A stretch of DNA of 64,000 nucleotides from an uncultured Collinsella sp. (GCA_902465265.1 CABQMF010000001.1:1-64000); one strand, 5' to 3'; shown: positions 35,773 through 44,502, counted from the first letter of the stretch. Notes: generated by a model not told the origin, from the letters alone. A program made the numbers and translations.

Positions 35773-36129
35773 ATGATTTCCATGCGTGAGGCGTATGAGA
35801 AGATCGGCGCAAATTATGATGACGCGTGCGCTCGGCTGATGGGCGAGGAAATGCTTGCCCGCTTTGCCCTCAAGTTTTTGGATGACGAGAGCATGGACAA
35901 GCTGGAGGCTGCCATGGCGGCAGGAGACGCCGAGAGTGCGTTTATGGCAGCGCACACGCTCAAGGGCGTGAGTCAGAATCTGGGATTCGATAATCTGTAC
36001 GAGCCGGCGGTCGTGGTGACCGAAGCGCTGCGCGGCGCCGATGCCGTTGACGGCGCTCGCGAGGGAATGCATGCGCTGCAGCAGCAATATGCGGCCACGA
36101 TGTCAGCCCTGCGCGAGGCGGCTGAATAA
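35773..36129 (+). CDS. HPt-domain phosphotransfer protein
   Basis: This 118-residue four-helix HPt protein has phospho-accepting His61 in MAAHTLKGVSQNLG. It carries nothing but the HPt domain, so it relays phosphate between a histidine kinase and receiver domains. It sits 23 bp after the REC/HD-GYP gene with its own AAAGGAG ribosome site and is almost certainly co-transcribed. No histidine kinase is in the window. Confidence 0.9.
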   Translation: MISMREAYEKIGANYDDACARLMGEEMLARFALKFLDDESMDKLEAAMAAGDAESAFMAAHTLKGVSQNLGFDNLYEPAVVVTEALRGADAVDGAREGMHALQQQYAATMSALREAAE

Positions 36130-36153
36130 GAGCTTGCGAGCCTTGGGCTGCGT

Positions 36154-36215
36154 GCCGGCCACATATAGGTAAAAGGGCGCCCGGCCGGACCATGTGGCCG
36201 GCGGGGCGCCCTTTT
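36154..36215. terminator. Two interlocked stems, bidirectional terminator between convergent genes
   Basis: Stem 1 pairs 36154-36164 with 36192-36202 (11 bp). Stem 2 pairs AAAAGGGCGCCC (36171-36182) with its complement at 36204-36215. The arms alternate (1, 2, 1', 2'), so the stems exclude each other or form a pseudoknot. TTTT/AAAA at the ends fits termination of both HPt (+) and the C26 hydrolase (-). Confidence 0.75.
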
Positions 36216-36234
36216 GTGTTGTGCTGTCCGTGAA

Positions 36235-37044
36235 CTAACGGGCCTGCTTAACCTTGGCCGCTGCCTCGACAAACGACTTCCACAGGTTAAAGTCGGTCTC
36301 GAGCGTCTTCCACGTGTACTCAGGGTGCCATTGCACGCCTAGACAGAAAGGCTGACCTTCGACCTCGATGCACTCGGGAACGCCGTCGGTTGCCTTGGCG
36401 ACCAAGCGCGTGCTTTTACCCAGACGATCGACGCAGCAGTGATGCGCCGAGTTGGTCTGGATCAGCCTGTGCCCGCCAACCGCGCGGTCGAGCAACGAGC
36501 CCGGCACGACCTCGACGGGATGCACGGGGTCGTTGAGCACGTGGGTATGGCGCCACTGCGTGCGGCCCTCGCGAGCGCCTAGGCTCGGCACGTCCATGCA
36601 CAGGGTGCCGCCAGTGGCGACATTGAGCAACTGCGTGCCGCGGCAGGTGGTAAAGAGCGGCTTTTTGGCGTGGAGTACCTCGTCGACCAGCTTAAACTCA
36701 AAGCTATCGCGGATCTCGCAGCAGAGGGTGGGATCGTAGGGTCGATCATCGCCCCAACGTTTGGGATTAACATCGGGGCCGCCGGGAATGGCGATGCCGT
36801 CGGCGATATCGACGTAATGACGGATGACCTCAATGTCCTCGGTGATGGACATCTGCAGCGGCAGGCCGCCGGCGGCAAGGATGGCATCGACAAAGACGCT
36901 TGCGATTTCCTCGTTGGGGGAGAGCATCTCGGTTAAAAACGGCTCTGCCTCTTCCCAGCGCGGCGCGACGAGGATGAGCGGACGGTCGGCGGGGGCGACG
37001 TCGACGTGCGGGGTGTATGACGATGAAGTGCGAGTTCCGATCAT
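36235..37044 (-). CDS. Gamma-glutamyl-GABA hydrolase-type class I amidotransferase (peptidase C26)
   Basis: This 269-residue hydrolase has the glutamine amidotransferase fold and a Cys-His-Glu triad: Cys134 in FTTCRGTQLLN, His240 and Glu242 in VQWHPEY. IPGGPDVNP at 87-94 is typical of the PuuD branch, which cleaves gamma-glutamyl amides such as gamma-glutamyl-GABA. The start at 37044 gives a normal length; the ORF is open to 37125. It follows the glutamate-type ABC importer genes in the same direction (86 bp gap) and may process imported gamma-glutamyl compounds. Confidence 0.85.
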   Translation of the reverse strand: MIGTRTSSSYTPHVDVAPADRPLILVAPRWEEAEPFLTEMLSPNEEIASVFVDAILAAGGLPLQMSITEDIEVIRHYVDIADGIAIPGGPDVNPKRWGDDRPYDPTLCCEIRDSFEFKLVDEVLHAKKPLFTTCRGTQLLNVATGGTLCMDVPSLGAREGRTQWRHTHVLNDPVHPVEVVPGSLLDRAVGGHRLIQTNSAHHCCVDRLGKSTRLVAKATDGVPECIEVEGQPFCLGVQWHPEYTWKTLETDFNLWKSFVEAAAKVKQAR

Positions 37045-37130
37045 AGGTGTTGCTTTCGAATCCGGGTGGACATGGCACAGGGGTGCGCGGGACAAACGCT
37101 GGTGATGAATTTGCCCGCGTGGCAATTGGG

Positions 37131-37895
37131 TTAGTGGCCCTTAATGGAGTTGAGGAAGTCCTGGGCGCGCTTGGTCTGGGGATGGTCGAAGAACTCGTCG
37201 GGCGTGCCGGTTTCCACGATCTGGCCGTCGGCCATAAAGACGACGCGGTCGGCCACGCGACGGGCAAAGTTCATCTCGTGCGTGATGACGATCATCGTCA
37301 TACCCTGCTGGGCCAGACGGACCATGACCTCGAGCACCTCGTTGATCATCTCGGGGTCAAGGGCGCTCGTGGGCTCGTCAAAGAGCATGGCCTTGGGTTG
37401 CATGGCAAGCGAGCGGGCGATGGCTACGCGCTGTTGCTGGCCGCCCGAGAGCTGTGCGGGCACCTTATCGGCCTGCTCGGCAACGCCCACGCGGCTCAGC
37501 AGGTCCATGGCGCGCTCGCGAGCCTCCTCCTTGGACACGCCCAGCACGTCGACCGGCCCCAGCATGACGTTCTGCAGTACGGTCATATGTGCAAACAGGT
37601 TGAACTGTTGGAACACCATGCCCAGTTCGGCACGCATGCGGGCAAGATCCTTGCCTTCCTGCGGCAGGGGCTCGCCCTCGATGAGGATCTCGCCCGAGTC
37701 GATGGTTTCCAGGCGGTTGATGGTGCGGCACATGGTCGACTTGCCCGAGCCCGAGGGGCCAATCACCACGACGACCTCGCCGCGGTCGACTGAGAGATTG
37801 ATGTCGTTGAGGACGTGCAGGTCGCCATAGTGCTTATCGACGTGCTTGAGCTCGATCAGCGGCTGATTGCCGGTGGAAGAAGTGCTCTGTGCCAT
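37131..37895 (-). CDS. Amino-acid ABC transporter ATP-binding protein (GlnQ/GluA type)
   Basis: This 254-residue ATPase has Walker A GPSGSGKST, Q-loop VFQQFNLFAHMT, signature LSGGQQQRVAIARSLA, Walker B AMLFDEPTSALDPE and switch VITHEM. The sequence is the polar amino acid transporter class. It is the third gene after the two permeases and energises uptake. The substrate is inferred as glutamate or a relative from the gene order binding protein-permease-permease-ATPase. Confidence 0.93.
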   Translation of the reverse strand: MAQSTSSTGNQPLIELKHVDKHYGDLHVLNDINLSVDRGEVVVVIGPSGSGKSTMCRTINRLETIDSGEILIEGEPLPQEGKDLARMRAELGMVFQQFNLFAHMTVLQNVMLGPVDVLGVSKEEARERAMDLLSRVGVAEQADKVPAQLSGGQQQRVAIARSLAMQPKAMLFDEPTSALDPEMINEVLEVMVRLAQQGMTMIVITHEMNFARRVADRVVFMADGQIVETGTPDEFFDHPQTKRAQDFLNSIKGH

Positions 37896-37931
37896 GGTGC
37901 TCGGCTCCTTATGACTCGAAATGGTAAAGCG

Positions 37932-38765
37932 TTAGCGGATGATGGTCGCGCCGGTCTTGTGCGAAACGTAGACAGCGGCCTTATTGATCGCGACGTTGAT
38001 GAGGATGTAGATGACCGCGATTACCAGGTAGACCGACACGAGAGCGTCGTAGTTGGTAATGAGCACGCGGGCATTTTGCATCAGGTCGGGGTAGCTCACC
38101 ACGTAGGCGACGGTGGTGTCTTTGACTACGACCACAAGCTGCGAAATCAACGACGGAATGATAAACCGAATCGCCTGCGGCAACACGATTTTAAAGGTGA
38201 TTTTAGCTTTGGAGAGACCAAGTGCCTGGGCGGCCTCGACCTGGCCGCGCGGCACGGCGTTGACGCCGGCGCGGAAGATCTCGGCCAGTACGCCGGCGGC
38301 GGCGAGCGCAACGGGAAGCGTGAGCATCCAAAACGATGGCAGCGCAATCTTGTACTGGGGTAGCACCAAAAAGAAGAAATAGATGAACAGCAGGCTCGGC
38401 ACGCCGCGGAAGAAATCGGTGAGCACGCGGCAGACCAACTGCAGCGGCTTAATGTCGCTGGTGCGGCCGAGCATAAGGGCCAGGCCCAGCACCAGCGCGA
38501 TGGCGCCGGCAGTGAGTGCGACTTTAACGGTGCCCTCAAAGCCTGCAAGCAAGAATTTCCAGGTGGTGAGGTGCGTAAAGAAATACCAATAGTGGACCGA
38601 AAGCTGGCCGGTCACATAAAAGCGCTGCAGTACCAGGACGGCGAGTGCGGCCACGGCAACAAGCGAGATGGCGGTGCCGATGCGAATCTTGGCGCGCATC
38701 TTGGGGCCGGGAGCCTCGTAGAGCGCATCGCGCATGGTGAGCGCGGGGGAGGAGTGCTTGCTCAT
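37932..38765 (-). CDS. Amino-acid ABC transporter permease (GluD type)
   Basis: This 277-residue inner-membrane permease has about six helices, after a 30-residue cytoplasmic N-terminus. The BPD_transp_1 coupling segment is EIFRAGVNAVPRGQVEAAQA followed by LGLS. Its start overlaps the stop of the preceding permease gene by 4 bp (ATGA at 38762-38765), showing translational coupling. It forms a heterodimer with that permease. Confidence 0.92.
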   Translation of the reverse strand: MSKHSSPALTMRDALYEAPGPKMRAKIRIGTAISLVAVAALAVLVLQRFYVTGQLSVHYWYFFTHLTTWKFLLAGFEGTVKVALTAGAIALVLGLALMLGRTSDIKPLQLVCRVLTDFFRGVPSLLFIYFFFLVLPQYKIALPSFWMLTLPVALAAAGVLAEIFRAGVNAVPRGQVEAAQALGLSKAKITFKIVLPQAIRFIIPSLISQLVVVVKDTTVAYVVSYPDLMQNARVLITNYDALVSVYLVIAVIYILINVAINKAAVYVSHKTGATIIR

Positions 38766-39421
38766 CGGAGGATCCTCACCTTCTTATCGATGTAGTTGCC
38801 AATGTGGCTCACCACAAAGGCCGTGCCCAGGTAGCCGAGCGCCGAGATAAAGAACGCGGCGACGCCGCCGAGCGAGCGGGTATTGATGTAGCTCACCACG
38901 CCGGTGAGCTCCTGCGGTTTAAGCGGCACCTGACTGCCGAGCGCGGTGGTGAGCATGACGGCGATAAAGAGGTTCGTCATGGGCAATACGCTTGAGCGCA
39001 GTGCCTGCGGAATCACGATCTTGGCGAGGATACGGCTGAAGTTCATGCCGAGCGAACGGGCGGCTTCGACCTGACCGACGCCAACGGTGTTGATGCCACT
39101 CATGAAGTTCTCGGAGCCAAAGGCCGAGCCCAAAAGGACCGTGGCGACGATAACGCAGGTGCGGTAGGGCAGGACGACCTTGAGCGGCGGCAGCGCGTAG
39201 ACGACGATGATAAGCAGCGCGATGCCGGGGATGTTACGGAAGACCTGCACATACAGGTCGCCAAAGACGCGCAGCGGCTTGAGCGGCGACACGCGCATCA
39301 CGGTGACGGCGACGGTCAGCATCATGGCGATGGCAAACGACTCAAGCGTCATGCCCCAGGTTGCGAGCAGCGCGTCGATATAGTTCTGGCCATAGAGCGA
39401 CCAGAGTTCGGAGAGACTCAT
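38762..39421 (-). CDS. Amino-acid ABC transporter permease (GluC type)
   Basis: This 219-residue permease has about five helices and the coupling motif NFMSGINTVGVGQVEAARSL. It is the first permease of the operon, 138 bp after the binding-protein gene and coupled to the second permease by a 4-bp overlap. The intervening hairpin (39446-39471) would lower its level relative to the binding protein. Confidence 0.92.
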   Translation of the reverse strand: MSLSELWSLYGQNYIDALLATWGMTLESFAIAMMLTVAVTVMRVSPLKPLRVFGDLYVQVFRNIPGIALLIIVVYALPPLKVVLPYRTCVIVATVLLGSAFGSENFMSGINTVGVGQVEAARSLGMNFSRILAKIVIPQALRSSVLPMTNLFIAVMLTTALGSQVPLKPQELTGVVSYINTRSLGGVAAFFISALGYLGTAFVVSHIGNYIDKKVRILR

Positions 39422-39445
39422 GCGGACCTCCCGCCGATAAGGAAA

Positions 39446-39471
39446 GGGGCTCCCGTGTGTACGGAAGCCCC
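39446..39471 (-). terminator. Attenuator hairpin between binding protein and permease genes
   Basis: GGGGCT and AGCCCC with CCGT/ACGG inside form an interrupted stem. On the minus strand it is followed by TTTCCTT. It probably causes partial termination so that the binding protein is made in excess. Confidence 0.6.
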
Positions 39472-39559
39472 GACAACTCAGTGAGGAAACAGTTTACCGC
39501 AATAAAGCGCATCATGCGTTTCCGTATGGTTTCGTTGCGGCCGTTACCAGGCTCACTGC

Positions 39560-40555
39560 CTAGGCGCCGATCTCGGGCAGCTCGGGAACATTGGTGTCGC
39601 CCGTACGGTCGCCGATGCAGATCTGCCACAGCTTGGTCCAAGTGCCATCGTCCTCAATCTTCTTAAGGAAGTCGTTGACAAAGGCGACACCGTCGGAATC
39701 GAGCGGCAGACCGATGCCATAGGGCTCCTTGCTGCCGAAGGGCTTGCCGGCAATCTTGTACTTACCGGGCTCGCGGACCAGGGCGCTCTGCTGCATGTTG
39801 TTATCGATGACGTAGGCGTCAACGCGGCCCTGCTGGAGTGCCTGACGGGCCTCCTCGTCGGTCTTGAACTCCTGCTGGCTGGCCTTGGGAGCGAACTCCT
39901 CCAGGATGGCGGGGCCGTTGGAGCCGGACTGGACGGCGACGTTCTTGTCGGCCAGGTCGTCGACGCTCTTGATGTCGTCGTTGTCGGCGAGCACCAGGAT
40001 GGCCTGCTGGGTGTAGTAGTAGGGGCCGGCGAAGGAGACAAGCTTCTTGCGCTCATCGGTGATGGTGTAGGTGGCAAAGACGGCGTCGACCTGGCCGTTC
40101 TGCAGGACGGACTCGCGCGTGTCCGAGGTCACCTGGGTGATCTCGACCTTGTTCTCGCCCAGAATGTAGTTGGACAGGAGCTGCGCGATGCCGGCGTCGA
40201 AGCCACGGGTCTTGCCGTCCTTCTCGTTGAGGAGGGAGAAGAGCGTGGAGGTCTGAACGCCACCGATCTTAAAGACGCCGGCGTCCTTGACGGCCGTCGC
40301 CCAGGTGCTGGCGGCGATGGCGTCGTCATCGGCCTTGGGGCCGTTGTCGACGAGCTTGTCGAATGCCTTAGCGTCGAGCGTGGTGGAAGCCTCGGTATCC
40401 TCGGAGCTCTTGGAGGAACCGGCGGCGGAACCCTTGTCGGCCTCGGCGCTGGTGTCGGAGCAGCCGGCAAGACCAAGGCCGGCGACGGTTGCGAAGGTGG
40501 CGGCAACGAAGCCGCGGCGGTCGAGAACGACCTGCTGGGAGAGGTTCTTGCTCAT
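39560..40555 (-). CDS. Amino-acid ABC transporter substrate-binding lipoprotein
   Basis: This 331-residue exported binding protein has a twin-arginine lipoprotein signal: Arg13-Arg14 in DRRGFVAATFATVAGLGLAG, then lipidated Cys32 in LAGC. A 40-residue acidic/Ser linker leads to a type II periplasmic-binding domain of the glutamate/aspartate family (VDAVFATYTITDERKK, GPYYYTQQAILV). It captures an amino acid at the cell surface and delivers it to the downstream permeases. The promoter is at 40599-40628. Confidence 0.92.
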   Translation of the reverse strand: MSKNLSQQVVLDRRGFVAATFATVAGLGLAGCSDTSAEADKGSAAGSSKSSEDTEASTTLDAKAFDKLVDNGPKADDDAIAASTWATAVKDAGVFKIGGVQTSTLFSLLNEKDGKTRGFDAGIAQLLSNYILGENKVEITQVTSDTRESVLQNGQVDAVFATYTITDERKKLVSFAGPYYYTQQAILVLADNDDIKSVDDLADKNVAVQSGSNGPAILEEFAPKASQQEFKTDEEARQALQQGRVDAYVIDNNMQQSALVREPGKYKIAGKPFGSKEPYGIGLPLDSDGVAFVNDFLKKIEDDGTWTKLWQICIGDRTGDTNVPELPEIGA

Positions 40556-40598
40556 GGTAGAACACCTTTCTCAATAAAATCCCTAGCGGTTGAGTAGA

Positions 40599-40628
40599 GT
40601 TATACCCTATCGCGCTCAAATGGGTCAA
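40599..40628 (-). promoter_or_regulatory. Promoter of the amino-acid ABC operon
   Basis: On the minus strand TTGACC (40628-40623), an 18-bp spacer and TATAAC (40604-40599) lie about 45 bp before the binding protein start. Confidence 0.65.
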
Positions 40629-40672
40629 CGCGAAATAACTCAGAAACATACTTGCCTTATGGGTTATTGTAT

Positions 40673-40698
40673 CTACCAAAAAGGGACAGGCACCTTCG
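40673..40698 (+). repeat. Partial REP-like element R5
   Basis: CTACCAAAAAGGGACAGG is the left half of the R2/R4 type; the right arm is missing. CACCTT follows. Confidence 0.5.
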
Positions 40699-40736
40699 TG
40701 GTGGTTCTGGCCGATGCAGTGGTATGCTTTACTGTT

Positions 40737-40878
40737 TTATCTCGATCTGTAACATCTGGACGGACAAAAGGTCACTATCTGTTACAGATTGAGACAAAGG
40801 TCTGGGACTAAGACGTCTTATCTAGATCTGTAACAGTTGGACGGGAATTCGGGCCCTAGATGTTACAGATTGAGATAA
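40737..40878. repeat. Tandem pair of ATCTGTAACA hairpins
   Basis: The outer arms TTATCTC(G/A)ATCTGTAACATCT (40737-40757 and 40858-40878) pair with one mismatch. Between them are an inner right-type copy (40777-40795) and an inner left-type copy (40817-40840). The block therefore reads as two hairpins of the same design in tandem, each around TGGACGG. There is no coding potential. Confidence 0.65.
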
Positions 40879-40895
40879 TCGCGTCGCGAAATTAA

Positions 40896-40934
40896 AAACC
40901 TCCGCAGGGGTGCTCCCCTTGCGGAGGTTTTCTT
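40896..40934 (-). terminator. Terminator of dxs
   Basis: AAACCTCCGCA (40896-40906) pairs with TGCGGAGGTTT (40920-40930), plus GGGG/CCCC inside. On the minus strand TTTTTAAT follows. It overlaps the dxs stop codon. Confidence 0.88.
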
Positions 40935-42714
40935 ACTCGTTGAGTAGCCTCACGGCTTCGGCGGCCATGCTCTCGACCGTCATGCCGTTCTGGGCGAGCA
41001 GCTCGTTGGGGTCGTAGCGGTCGGGGAAGCCCTTGGCGATGCCAAAGGTGCGCGTGCGCACGGGCATGCAGGCCAGGTAGCACGCCACGCGCTCGCCCCA
41101 GCCGCCGTCCAAGATGCCGTCCTCGAGGGTGACGACAACGCGATGCTCGGCGGCAAGGCTGTCGAGGAACTTGCGGTCGAGCTCGGTTGCAAAGCGCGGG
41201 TTGACGAGCGTGGCCTCGATACCGTACTCGGCGGCCAAGCGGTTTGCCACACGCTCGCCCAGCTCAAAGAAATCGCCAAGCGCGAGCACGGCAACGTCGC
41301 GGCCCTGACGCACCACGTTGTAGCGAACGGCGCTGTAGTCGGTGTCCTCGGCGGGCGCCAAATCGGGGCGGCTAACCAGGCCAATGCCCGGTACGCGAAT
41401 CGCCACGGGATGCTCGCGATGGTCGAGCGACCAGCTCAGCATGGACAGATATTCCTCCATGCAGGCCGGCGCTAGGTAGCGCATATTGGGAAGGGCGCCC
41501 AGCATGGAAATATCAAAGAACGAGAGATGCGTCTCGGACGTAGTGCCAAAGATTGATGCGCCAAACACCAGGATCGTCGCCGGGGCATCGTTGAGACACA
41601 GGTCGTGCCACAGCTCGTCGTAGGCACGCTGCAAAAACGTACCGTACACGCCAAAGACCGGCTTGGCGCCCGAGCGTGCAAGCGCGGTGGCAAAAGTGAC
41701 GGCGTGCTCTTCGGCAATGCCCACATCGACGAACTGTTTGCCGGCGGCAGCGCGAAGCTCGGGTGTAAAGCCCATGATGTAGGGCGTGGCGGCCGTGATG
41801 CCCACGACCTGCGGATCGCGCTCGATGGCGGCGCTGAGCGCCTCGCCCGTAATGTCGGCATAGGTGCGCGGCGCAGGCTCGCTTGGATGGCCCGGGCAGA
41901 GCTTGCGCCCAGTCGCCATGTCAAACGGACCAACGTGATGCCAGCGCTCGGGGTCGCTCTGGGCCGGCTCAAAGCCCTTGCCCTTGGCGGTGGAGACGTG
42001 CAGCACGATGGGATGATCGATATTGCGCAGTCCCTGCAGCGCGTCGACCAGGGCCAACACATCGTTACCGGCGTCCAGATAGCGGTAATCGAGCCCCATC
42101 GCGCGGAAAACGTTGCGTTCACAGGTGCCGTTGCTGGCGCGCAGCTCGGCCAGATTGCGATACAGGCCACCGTGGTTTTCGGCGATGGACTGGTCGTTGT
42201 CATTGACGACGATGATCAGGTTGCTGTCGAGCTCGGCGGCATTGTTAAAGCCCTCAAACGCCAGGCCGCCCGAAAGCGAGCCGTCGCCAATGATGGTGAT
42301 GACGTTATACGTATCGCCCGCCAGGTCACGAGCGTGCGCCAGGCCGCAGCCCAGGCTCACCGAGGTCGAGGTGTGACCCATGGCGAACAAGTCGTGCTCG
42401 GACTCGTTGGGATTGGCAAAGCCAGAAGCCTCACCATAACGCTCCGGATCGATATAGGTGTACGCGCGTCCGGTCAGCGCCTTGTGGGCGTAGGTCTGGT
42501 GCGAAACGTCAAAGACAATCTTGTCGATGGGGGAGTTGAACACGCGATGAAGCGCAACCGTAAGCTCAACGACGCCCAAGTTGGGGGCAACGTGCCCGCC
42601 GACGGCGGCGGAGCTCTCGAGGATTGCCTGGCGGATCTCGCCGCAGAGCAGCGGAAGCTCGGCGCGGTCGAGAGCCTTGACGTCCTCGGGCGTTGTCGTT
42701 TGCGTAAGCAGCAT
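40933..42714 (-). CDS. dxs: 1-deoxy-D-xylulose-5-phosphate synthase
   Basis: This 593-residue thiamine-diphosphate enzyme condenses pyruvate and glyceraldehyde 3-phosphate, entering the MEP isoprenoid pathway. Features are GGHVAPNLGVVELTVALH, GHTSTSVSLG, TPP/Mg motif GDGSLSGGLAFEGFNNA, the pyrimidine-domain Glu in VGIAEEHAVTFA and a C-terminal transketolase-like domain. It is somewhat shorter than E. coli Dxs (620) and has DVSHQTYAHK where DVGHQAYPHK is usual, as in the shorter Firmicutes-type forms. It is divergent from the HD-domain gene and ends in a strong terminator. Confidence 0.92.
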   Translation of the reverse strand: MLLTQTTTPEDVKALDRAELPLLCGEIRQAILESSAAVGGHVAPNLGVVELTVALHRVFNSPIDKIVFDVSHQTYAHKALTGRAYTYIDPERYGEASGFANPNESEHDLFAMGHTSTSVSLGCGLAHARDLAGDTYNVITIIGDGSLSGGLAFEGFNNAAELDSNLIIVVNDNDQSIAENHGGLYRNLAELRASNGTCERNVFRAMGLDYRYLDAGNDVLALVDALQGLRNIDHPIVLHVSTAKGKGFEPAQSDPERWHHVGPFDMATGRKLCPGHPSEPAPRTYADITGEALSAAIERDPQVVGITAATPYIMGFTPELRAAAGKQFVDVGIAEEHAVTFATALARSGAKPVFGVYGTFLQRAYDELWHDLCLNDAPATILVFGASIFGTTSETHLSFFDISMLGALPNMRYLAPACMEEYLSMLSWSLDHREHPVAIRVPGIGLVSRPDLAPAEDTDYSAVRYNVVRQGRDVAVLALGDFFELGERVANRLAAEYGIEATLVNPRFATELDRKFLDSLAAEHRVVVTLEDGILDGGWGERVACYLACMPVRTRTFGIAKGFPDRYDPNELLAQNGMTVESMAAEAVRLLNE

Positions 42715-42942
42715 CGTTGTGGGTTACTCCATGCGAATCGAGCACCGGCGCTCCCTCGGCCGGCACAATTGCACAAAACAGTCTCGCACATTTTGGCGTT
42801 TGATATGTGACGGCGGCGCGGTAATTCGCCAACTGGTGGGGCAAAACGTTTTGTCCGATGCCATACTGATGTGTTCCATGATGTTTTTATCGATTGTGCA
42901 CAGGCCGTGGCTTGTCGCCGTGAGTCGCTGGAAGGAGGCAGC

Positions 42943-43479
42943 ATGTCCGATGTCGTTCGTGCCGAGAAAATCGCGTGCGAAGTGGACCATGCTGCCCGTC
43001 AACTGGCACAGGCGGGTCGTCTGGACCTGACGCGCGAGTTTATCCAGCATGGCGATGTGACGGTGTATACGCATGTGACCTCAGTGGCGCGGGCAAGTCT
43101 GTCCTTTGCCGAGCGCCTGGGCCGCGTCGGTATCTCCGTCGACCGCGGCTCGCTGCTGCGCGGGGCCCTGCTGCACGATTACTTTCTCTACGATTGGCAC
43201 GACCCCGACCCGAGCCATCGACTGCATGGCTTTCGCCACCCGTTTTTTGCCCTGGCGCGTGCGGAGGAAGATTTTGAGCTGACGCCGCGCGAGCGGAATA
43301 TTATCGCGCGCCATATGTTTCCGCTGGTACCGGTGCCGCCGACGTGTCGTGAGGCTTGGATTGTGTGTCTGGCGGATAAATGGTGCGCGCTGCATGAGAC
43401 GGTCGCCGGCCGTCTGCGGCGCAAGGACGAGGCAGACGATGGCGTGAGCAGCGAATCGAGCGAGAAGAGGAGGGGGTAG
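42943..43479 (+). CDS. HD-domain phosphohydrolase family protein
   Basis: This 178-residue protein carries an HD domain: His in VYTHVTSVARA, the HD pair in ALLHDYFLYDW, further His in HGFRHPFFAL and a late Asp in CLADKWCAL. The family hydrolyses nucleotides or other phosphates with divalent metals; the substrate here is unknown. The ATG at 42943 has GGAAGGAGG upstream. The next gene starts only 3 bp after its stop, so the two are co-translated. Confidence 0.82.
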   Translation: MSDVVRAEKIACEVDHAARQLAQAGRLDLTREFIQHGDVTVYTHVTSVARASLSFAERLGRVGISVDRGSLLRGALLHDYFLYDWHDPDPSHRLHGFRHPFFALARAEEDFELTPRERNIIARHMFPLVPVPPTCREAWIVCLADKWCALHETVAGRLRRKDEADDGVSSESSEKRRG

Positions 43480-43482
43480 ACG

Positions 43483-44502
43483 GTGGGGACCGCGATCGAC
43501 ATGGCATTTGGCGGCGCGACGCTTGCCACCTGCCCACTCTCGGCACTGGTGCTCTCGTTTGCCTTTTACGGGTTTTGCGGCTGGGCATGGGAATCGACAG
43601 TCTGCGCCATGCTCAATCACGGACGATTTGCCAACAGTGGCTTTTTGTTGGGGCCGTGCTGCCCTATCTATGGCGCGGGCGGCATTGCCTGCTGGCTGCT
43701 GTTGCGCGGGATTCCGGATGCCTCGAGCCAGTTTGTCGCTGCAGCGCTTGTATGCAGCGTGATTGAGTACAGCGTAGGCATGCTGCTGGAAAAAACAACG
43801 GGCGCGCGCTTTTGGGACTATTCGCACCTGCCGTTTAACCTGCACGGACGCATCTGTCTGTACTGGGCCTGCGCGTTTGGCCTGGGTGCGCTGTGCATTT
43901 GTCGTTTAGTGGAGCCGGCATTGCTGGGGCTGCTTGGCCATCTGCCGGTGCTGATTGTGCGGCTGTCCGCCTTTATCGTCGCGGTCGCGATGATGGTCGA
44001 CGCGGTGTGCTCGTTGGCGAGCTGGCGCCGCCTGTCAGATCAGCTGGAGTGTGTGCGCGCCGACCTTGCCGACCGCATCAACGAGTCGCTTGCCGATGCC
44101 TCGGACTCAATGCTCGAACGTATTCCTGATTCGGCGATCGACTCGGTGACACAGACGCATATCCGCAGTCGTGCCGTTAACGCGTGGCTGGCCGAGCTGG
44201 GCGACGCGACGCTCGATGCCCTTCGTGAGAAGGCTTCGATGCCGACGTTTATCGCGGATGGTGCTCGCGGCCTTGCGCTCGCTGCCCGCCGCGTGGCCGA
44301 TGCCGCGCCGAGCATGCCTCGTCCGTCGCTCGGTCGCCGCCTTGCCGGCAAGCGCATGAGCCGTCCGGTGCCGAGCGTGTCACTCAGCCGTCGCGACCTA
44401 CGCTTCTTTAACGCCTTCCCGCGCCTGCGCATCAATCGCTACGAAGGTGTCATTCGAGCAACTAATCTCCGCGACCGAGCTCGCGAGCTGTTCCGGCGCT
44501 AG
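43483..44502 (+). CDS. CmpB-like (ABC-transporter type IV, PF06541-like) membrane protein
   Basis: This 339-residue protein has about five N-terminal transmembrane helices, including FYGFCGWAWESTVCAMLNHGRFANSGF and GPCCPIYGAGG (cut here into short pieces), a pattern typical of the uncharacterised type IV ABC-like family. A long charged cytoplasmic tail follows, ending RDRARELFRR. There is no ATPase neighbour. The GTG start at 43483 has AGGAGGGG upstream; ATG 43501 is an alternative. It is coupled to the HD gene; function unknown. Confidence 0.75.
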   Translation: MGTAIDMAFGGATLATCPLSALVLSFAFYGFCGWAWESTVCAMLNHGRFANSGFLLGPCCPIYGAGGIACWLLLRGIPDASSQFVAAALVCSVIEYSVGMLLEKTTGARFWDYSHLPFNLHGRICLYWACAFGLGALCICRLVEPALLGLLGHLPVLIVRLSAFIVAVAMMVDAVCSLASWRRLSDQLECVRADLADRINESLADASDSMLERIPDSAIDSVTQTHIRSRAVNAWLAELGDATLDALREKASMPTFIADGARGLALAARRVADAAPSMPRPSLGRRLAGKRMSRPVPSVSLSRRDLRFFNAFPRLRINRYEGVIRATNLRDRARELFRR

